Positions 57,700 through 64,000 of a stretch of DNA of 64,000 nucleotides are shown in pieces (position 1 is the stretch's first letter; every line of letters starts with the position of its first letter). The position numbers and the translations under genes are program-made. The DNA comes from Nilaparvata lugens (lineage: Eukaryota > Arthropoda > Insecta > Hemiptera > Delphacidae). The notes under the pieces were generated by a model. It did no database searches, was not told where the DNA came from, and was given only the letters and a program-made list of their open reading frames with translations. The stretch is from assembly GCF_014356525.2 (NCBI RefSeq), contig NC_052507.1, positions 60,946,553-61,010,552 of the forward strand, in the 5' to 3' direction.

Positions 57700-58010
57700 A
57701 TTTCACAGCTGGCTGTATGTCATCTTATGAATTTCGGGGATGCGATATTTTGATTTTTCACATACTCGCTCGCTCACTTTTTTACTACCCACAGCTATTT
57801 CAGCCAAGGATGAATTATCCTTTTAATGTCGTTCAGCGAGTTTTCCCAAGGATGAGACCTAGTGCAATCGAATTTTTATATCATAAACCTACTATGTTCC
57901 AAATTTCGTGAAAATCGTTAGAGCCGTTTTCGAGATCCATTGAACATAAATAACCAGATATAAAAATATAAACAGATATACAGAAATTCCTCGCTAAATA
58001 TAATAGGATA
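57700..58010 (+). repeat. Repeat R2, copy near 57.9 kb
   Basis: Contains TCGTTAGAGCCGTTTTCGAG, ATCCATTGAACATAAATAAC and CGCTAAATATAATAGGATA, shared with 25.6, 26.9 and 28.5 kb. It abuts R5 on the left and R1 on the right. Confidence 0.75.
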
Positions 58011-58230
58011 GACTAGCAGGTAACCCATGCTCCGCAAGGGTCTATTTTAAAACTTGACATACTGAAATCTTGAAGAATTAAAAATAGGCCTACATCCATT
58101 CTCGGTAAATGAAGTATCTATTTGTGAAATTTCAAGTAAATCAGTCCAGTAGTTCAGACGTGTTGATGCGTTATCCGTGAATTCCCTATCCCTTACGTGT
58201 ATAAGCCAATTCTTTCCTTTATAATATTAT
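58011..58230 (+). repeat. Interspersed repeat R1, copy 4
   Basis: GACTAGCAGGTAACCCATGC, TCCGCAAGGGTC and AGTTCAGACGTGTTGATGCG; ends GTGTATAAGCCAATTC. Confidence 0.75.
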
Positions 58231-58541
58231 CGATTTTTCACAAAAAAACAACAATTCAACAATTAATATCAGATCAAATAGACTATACACAACTATCTAC
58301 TATAGCGGTGGAAAAGGAAATGTAACATGTAACTACAATGCTCTCCTATGGAATCCAGTGACTTGAAAAACTGAATCTTAATTTAGGTACTATATGAATT
58401 CTTATATTATGAATTGAATTATTGTATAATACTTAGGTAACGTTATATCAGAGAGTAAAGTCACTTTGCCTTTCATTTAAAGTCGTCTTTTTCCTCCAGG
58501 GGAATTGTGCATTACCACTTGTTTGCACGTGTCTCTCTCAA

Positions 58542-58635
58542 GAGAAAGAGAGCAAACCTTAGTGTTCAGAAAGATTGAAAGAGAAAGATAGCAAACCTTA
58601 GTGTTCAGAAAGATTGAAAGAGAGAGAGAGAGAGT
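58542..58635 (+). repeat. 39-bp direct repeat and GA tract
   Basis: Two copies (58542-58580, 58581-58619) of a unit containing GCAAACCTTAGTGTTCAGAA, followed by a (GA)n tract. Confidence 0.9.
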
Positions 58636-58649
58636 TTGAGTGAATGAGG

Positions 58650-59580
58650 GATAAATGGAATTTGAAATGCAATTGACCTTTGAACGACCTTGACCACTGT
58701 TTCAAGTAGTTGTAGCAAATTAGATCACTGATCACTGCTACTCCGGCGCGCGGAGTGGAACCTGTTCATTAGCAACTGTTGATTGCAGGGCTAAGCTCCA
58801 ACCACTCCCCAACCATGAATAAATTAGTTCCAATTTTGATTGAAATTTTGGAGGTCTATAGTCGTTTGGGTACTTTCAAAATTTGAATAGAAACCAATCA
58901 ATTAGAGGAGTATTAAGTGGAGCAGTTCACTACTCTTCGTGTTCATAAAGCAAAAATGTATGTGTTGAATGGCTGAATTGAATGAAAAGATTCACCGAAT
59001 TTACACCTCAAAATACAGATTCGTTACAACTGGACTAGATTCGACTAATATTTTTCATGATAACATCTAGTCACAAAGGATCCTCTAATTTATTACATAT
59101 TTATTTATTTTATTTTATTTATTTCAATTTTATTTTTATTACCATATTGGTAACGTTTTACGAGAAATAAGACATTTCTAAGTTTTCCGGTCAGATGCAC
59201 GAAATCCTGTTGATTTTGACCACCATAGACCATAAAAATCTTGGCATTGTCGTTTGATTCTTTCTCCTGGTATTGTTTCCGTTAGCAGACTTCATTTTAA
59301 GGCGGAGTTATATTATATAAGATTTTCAACTGCACTTTTGTCTCCTAGTTATTAAAAAGTTACAAGCTCAAATATGATTGTCGAATTTGGACTTACTCTG
59401 GTAGGGTTTATCCATGATCTCAAGCCACCCCTAAATTCCCAACTGCTGTACTTTGTTATCATCCAAAACCGTAAATTACGAAGGATACGTGCCTGGTCTT
59501 CATAAATGAATTTTCAATAAATAGTAAGAGGACTATATATTGATTGGTTACAGTTATGTGATTTACAATCAATTTGTCAT
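58650..59580. other. No recognisable gene
   Basis: Intergenic or intronic sequence with an ATTTATTTTATTTTATTT tract near 59.1 kb. If the two plus-strand exons belong together this is intron. Confidence 0.45.
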
Positions 59581-59582
59581 CA

Positions 59583-59672
59583 GTGAGACTCACATCATAC
59601 TGTCAGCATTATTTAAATGGGAAGAAATGATGTTATTTATAAGGAATGCTGAAAGTTGAAAGCTGTTCCCAC
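59583..59672 (+). repeat. Hairpin family H, copy g
   Basis: GTGAGACTCACATCATACTG, then GTCAGCATTATTTAAATGGG, the loop GAAGAAATGATGTTATTTAT and the second arm AGGAATGCTGAAAGTT. Plus orientation. Confidence 0.8.
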
Positions 59673-61020
59673 TATCCATGTTATATGAATAAGTAAGCTT
59701 ATCTCGAACAAAATGATAGATCCAATACTGTATTTAAAAAAAGAAAAACATATTTCTACCAAACTGTACCTTTACACCTTCCAGCTATGAGTAAATAATA
59801 CCAGGTAGGCCAACCTGTCACATCACGTACATCATTCATGATAGCCTGATGCTGTGGGGCTTATAAGATGCAGAAAATAATATCTGTCTAGTTGAATAAA
59901 AAGGATTTAGCTACGGTTGCCCACTACAATGAACGAATTTAGCGGCTTCAAATCTAGGCCTTGATGATCACAATTCTTCACAAACAACCGTTATAACACC
60001 AACAATGTCTAAATGGTAATGTAGGATGCATGGTAAAGACGGATGCATGTGGCATAACTAAATGCTATTTATTAAGTGTTGGGTTCAATTTGAGGGCTCA
60101 GCGGTTCAATTTCATGTCTAATGGATAATAATAAGCAATTATTGGTTTACCAGTAAGATTATGCTACTTGTGTTTTGTTATGATACAACATTTAGATATA
60201 ATGAACATTATCCACAATAAAAAATATAATTAAGATTAAGCCTATACTATACTATAGATGGATGGTGATGCAACAAAAATAATCATTTTTATTCACCTTA
60301 TCTGTTGTTATTTTGGAATTTCTTGAATAATGGATACTTGAATAATTAAAATATTATAGTCATTTTCATTAATATAAATATTTCCAAGTAACAATACTTA
60401 AGTTATAAAGAGGAATTGACAATATTAGAGTTTTTTAATTTAGAAAGGATTATAATTATAGCTTTAGACAGAACATTATAATAAAACAATAATAAATTAT
60501 TGTCAATGTGTCTGTTCTATAAAATATAATATTTTTATTAATCTTCAAATAAATACAGTATTTTACGAGAAATATTGTCACTACCGCAATATTGATCTAG
60601 TCAATGTATTCTATGTTAAGAATATAGTAGTCATTAAATCATTTAAAAAAATGACCAAAAACATTGCTTCTAAGTTCATGTTGATATGATTAGAGTCTTC
60701 AGTAAGTTATGAGGAAAACTGTTACCAAAATTGAATAATTTTGTACAATTTGAAGCCAATTTATAAGTCGCGTGCTACTAGTTGCTTGATTCAGCATATG
60801 TGTTTTTTTATAAAAAAGTGCAAATTATTTCTCACTTACATGTTAAAAGATTACTTGTATTTGTATACCAAAAGTATCAAGTTTTGAGAGAATACTTACA
60901 ATTCTTCAAATATAAATTTTGTTTCATAAAGTTAATTATTTGTATCCTGTATTTATTTCTCTACTTTGATTTTTCTTCCCTGATGATTATGTAATTTTTT
61001 AATTGTGCTCCTTTCTCTCA
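59673..61020. other. No recognisable gene
   Basis: AT-rich sequence ending in the polypyrimidine tract and acceptor of the candidate exon at 61027. Confidence 0.45.
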
Positions 61021-61026
61021 TTGCAG

Positions 61027-61145
61027 GTATGTTCACTTATGAGATTTCTAACACTTCCTCGGATATTCCTAGTAGACTGTAGGCGATTTGAAGAAATTAT
61101 TCAACTGCTATGTGAAAGTTCGACGCATATTTGTTTGAGTGAGAG
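61027..61145 (+). CDS. Candidate internal exon of the plus-strand host gene
   Basis: A strong acceptor (TGCTCCTTTCTCTCATTGCAG) and donor (GAG|GTGAGT) enclose 119 bases. The only open phase is phase 0, the phase left by the exon at 37267-37422, giving VCSLMRFLTLPRIFLVDCRR and FEEIIQLLCESSTHICLSE. I do not recognise the peptide. Linking the exons requires a 23.6-kb intron; this is plausible for a repeat-rich insect but unproven. Confidence 0.35.
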
Positions 61146-61276
61146 GTGAGTTTGAGTCTTCATTAATATTTGCCATTAATGCAAGACTTTCTTCACGTAT
61201 TTTTCATTATTTTTAATTCCTTTATTTTGAGCATTTGTGAATGTATCAATGATTGCTGTGAAATCATGGTGACATC

Positions 61277-61523
61277 ACATAATTGGTCTAGTGGATAGAG
61301 TGCTTGCGTAGCAGCATAAAGATCCCGGGCTCAAACCCTCTCAATACCAAACGTTTTTTAACCAGATTACTCCCGTGTTATCGGATGGGCACGTTAAACT
61401 GTCGGTCCCGGCTAAAGTATGACAGTCGTAAGGCCCATTGACGGCTTAAATTATATATTCAGGCGGTGGGGCCTTCCCGCAAGGGACTCCCCACCAACAA
61501 AAGCCATACGAATTTTCTTTTTA
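61277..61523 (+). mobile_element. SINE family S3, full copy with 11-bp target duplication
   Basis: tRNA-like head with A box TGGTCTAGTGG and B-box-like GGGCTCAAACCC, then the core TCGGATGGGCACGTTAAACT and GTCGGTCCCGGCT, and a 3' part CCCGCAAGGGACTCCCCACC. Flanked by ATGGTGACATC at 61266-61276 and 61524-61534. RNA polymerase III transcribed and mobilised by a LINE partner. Confidence 0.92.
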
Positions 61524-61664
61524 TGGTGACATCTTCAGCAAGGAAACTGAGGAATTCTATCTAGTTCTAAGTGATTTAATATCATCGAGTTGATTAATAT
61601 GGATTATATGCATTAAAATATCTTAAATAACCTATATAATATATCTCATACCATAATATCAACC

Positions 61665-61832
61665 GGATTATTGTTATATCCGTATTTTGGATGCACGCGT
61701 TAATTTGTCGGTCCCGGCTGCCTAAAAAGCAATCGTTAGGTCATGTCAGAAGCCCTGAAATTGATCGGTCGCAACCTGAAAACTCTGACACCAGACCTGA
61801 ACCAGCCAGGTCACTCGAGATTATTATTAATA
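61665..61832 (+). mobile_element. SINE family S4, 3' part
   Basis: Contains TTTGGATGCACGCGTTAATT and TGTCGGTCCCGGCTGC, the same core as S3, but then a different 3' part with AGCAATCGTTAGGTCATGTC, CTCTGACACCAGACCTG and CAGCCAGGTCACTCGAG, ending in an ATTATTATTAAT tail. Head missing. Confidence 0.8.
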
Positions 61833-62289
61833 TGTTACATTAAAAAGGCACATCTTTACTTTTTGGAAGGCAATATTCTTCCTTATCTATCCTATTCCTA
61901 ATCAATCTATCTTTCTCATCTATTCTTTCAATATCCTTCCATGGCAATACCCTTTCCATGCTACTAGGGCAAGGAAAGTGAAAAACCTAATATTTAGTTT
62001 TGAAAAACTTTTCGAGTACAATCAGTTGTATGTATCATTACAAATCTCTGATTCACACTCCGCAAATCCGCTTATGATAATGTTCCAAACATGAGCTCAT
62101 CAACTAGTTTTTTGTTTTGATTTCATTCAAATTCCACCAGCAGAATACAAGTTCCTAAAAGCTAAACTATCACTCATCCAAGAACTCCAGACAGCTGGTG
62201 CATGTATTTAATAGGCTGTAACTTTTTTGGATGCCACAAAATTAACACTAAACGATAACCTGTCGTCTTATAACCCGGTGGCTGTTTCC

Positions 62290-62372
62290 ACACTTCAACT
62301 GTCAGCATTAATTGAATGGGAAGGATTGAAGTTTGTGTATAAGAAATACTGACAGTTCCAAATGGTCCTCAC
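62290..62372 (+). repeat. Hairpin family H, copy h
   Basis: CACTTCAACTGTCAGCATTA, ATTGAATGGGAAGGATTGAA in the loop and AAATACTGACAGTTCCAA in the second arm. Plus orientation. Confidence 0.75.
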
Positions 62373-62659
62373 CATAGCCTGCAGTTGTATTTAGTAATGC
62401 TCCGAGTAGAATTTAATATTCTGCTTTGATATTTTACTCGTATTTTCATCTCGCTCTTTCACTGTTCCTTTCTCTTCGTTTATTCCGAGTGAACAGGTCC
62501 TATTACGAAAGAACAGAAGGAGAAGTAGATAAATTGTATCAGACAATTTGCATAACGTACCAACAGTAGGCATCCAACCGGTTCCCAAAGGCCTGCATTA
62601 ATCGCCCTATCAATACTTGCATTCTGAGGAAATTATTGTAATAGTCAACTATTTCACAG

Positions 62660-64000
62660 AATAAATCAAATTCAAATTCAAATTCTTTATTGCATGATCA
62701 AGAAACATTACAATAATACAAAATCATTCACATGAGGAGAGAGTAGAAATTTCTTATTATCTAGACGACAATAAAGGTATTAAATTAATAAGTCATTACA
62801 AAGGAATATTTGCCATTCTACAAGATACAACAATGCAAATGAAAAAAATTAATATTTCATGCGACTCATCCAAGAAGGCCAAAGCCTGTGTTTGGATGGG
62901 AGTCTGTACTATATAAATAAATGAAATTAATGAAATATGAAAAGAAAGAGTTTGATCAAGAGATAATAGATTTTTGTAGACAGTATGTACTGTAAATCCA
63001 GGACATTGACGTCTGTTACAAATAAATATATAATAAACAAGAAGTATCGAAATTCTTGGAGTAATAATGGATAGAGCTGTATTAGATGATACCAGAATAT
63101 AGAGCTTTACTAGAATAGGATTGGAAAATATGAATCTCTGCTGAGCTAGGGATTGATTTTAACTTTCAAAATTCCGTTAAGAATATGAGACTAATTATTA
63201 AGTTTAAGTGTTACATTTTAAACTCAGATAAATGAGCTACATCAAGAAAATTATACTAATCATCAGCAGGTAAACAATATTACATTTAGTACTACAAATT
63301 GTTGGTGCAATACTTCTAACTTAATCTATATGTACTAATAATAATTAGGTGCATGTTTGTAATGATATGATAGATGTGACCTATATCAAAATAATAGAGA
63401 AGATGCTGGCTTTTTAATTTATGCAGGCTTAAAAGAAAAATTTTTCAAGTAATGCTTATAATATTATTACTAAAATACTATACATTAAAAATATGTAAAG
63501 ACAACAGGATCGAGATTAAATCATTAATCACTGATAAATAGAGGTGATTATGGAATCAATATGTTCCCTACCGATCTCTCTTAACCACCTTTTAACGTTC
63601 CTCTTGTAAATAAGAAGAGTGCAGTCGTCATAATTACGGAGTATAGGAGGAATATTCCTGTACAAGATGTGAGCTATATAGTGCGTGTTGGTTGTTGAAT
63701 GAGTTCTTATTAATCTTGGGATTTCTATGCCTAAAGAATTAGCTGAGCGTGTAGAACGGTCATGCGTTATTCTTTTGAATATATTATTACTGTGCCCATG
63801 CATGTAAAGGAGTAAATTCTTGACGAAAAGTTGTCTTATGTCTAGGACATTAAAATCGTCATATATTTCATTAGTAGGAGTACGAATAGGTTTACTCAAG
63901 GCAGTTTTTATTATTTGTTTCTGAGTAATGATTAAAGGGTTGAGAATTGATTTAAAAGCACCTCCATAAGCCAAAATACCCGACGATATTATAGATTGGA
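62660..64000 (-). mobile_element. LINE, 3' end, continues off the window
   Basis: The minus strand carries the C-terminal part of a LINE ORF2 and about 860 bp of 3' untranslated region ending in a (GAATTT)n-type tail at 62663-62686. Tail and orientation agree. Confidence 0.75.
63528..63999 (-). CDS. C-terminal part of a LINE ORF2 (reverse transcriptase thumb/C-domain)
   Basis: Open frame that continues to the right edge: SIISSGILAYGGAFKSILNP, LIITQKQIIKTALSKP, NVLDIRQLFVKNLLLYMHG and a final LREIGREHIDSIITSIYQ. The SGILAYGGA and LNPLIITQK pattern is the conserved segment after the RT in Jockey/CR1-type LINEs. No frame breaks in the 157 visible codons. The catalytic part lies outside the window, so activity cannot be judged. 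Confidence 0.8.
   Translation of the reverse strand, partial: QSIISSGILAYGGAFKSILNPLIITQKQIIKTALSKPIRTPTNEIYDDFNVLDIRQLFVKNLLLYMHGHSNNIFKRITHDRSTRSANSLGIEIPRLIRTHSTTNTHYIAHILYRNIPPILRNYDDCTLLIYKRNVKRWLREIGREHIDSIITSIYQ

Overview
The window looks like nuclear DNA of an insect, probably a hemipteran of the planthopper or leafhopper type. It is AT-rich, has large introns and is packed with degraded transposable elements. The insect assignment rests on a recognisable transferrin-1 gene; the order is an inference from gene and repeat style, and the species cannot be fixed from sequence alone.

Left third (1-13.9 kb): a transferrin-1 gene (Tsf1) runs on the minus strand. Ten exons can be placed with consistent splice phases, from the signal-peptide exon at 13624-13750 to exon 10 at 525-685; the last exons lie off the left edge. 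A TATA box lies at 13846-13853 and one intron is of the GC-AG type. The introns hold SINEs, a short LINE-type insertion with a target-site duplication, a 61-bp tandem array and inverted pairs of Penelope-like ends that carry hammerhead-ribozyme-like cores.

Middle left (14-30 kb): no host gene is convincing. It holds MITEs, several copies of a roughly 90-bp hairpin family, a helentron-like element with a long CA microsatellite, and a 3.4-kb non-autonomous hAT element (24100-27546, 8-bp duplication ATGAGGAC). The right half of the hAT element and its flank were later duplicated in tandem (1577 bp).

Middle (30.7-45.3 kb): a complete but frame-broken Ty3/gypsy LTR retrotransposon lies on the minus strand (30751-35519, LTRs of 153-156 bp, duplication ACCAC). 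A SINE follows, then the probable first exon of an unrecognised host gene on the plus strand (37267-37422), a decayed LINE reverse transcriptase, two helentron-like elements in head-to-tail tandem with internal 166-bp repeats, and a Penelope-like element with reverse transcriptase and GIY-YIG endonuclease on the minus strand.

Right third (45-64 kb): more repeats of the same families, a 1.1-kb purine-rich tract, a 240-bp near-perfect palindrome, a segmental duplication, a possible second exon of the plus-strand gene (61027-61145), two different SINEs sharing one core, and the 3' end of a LINE running off the right edge on the minus strand.

The host content is therefore one secreted iron-binding protein gene and one unidentified gene start. 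Most of the remaining recognisable structure is mobile-element sequence.
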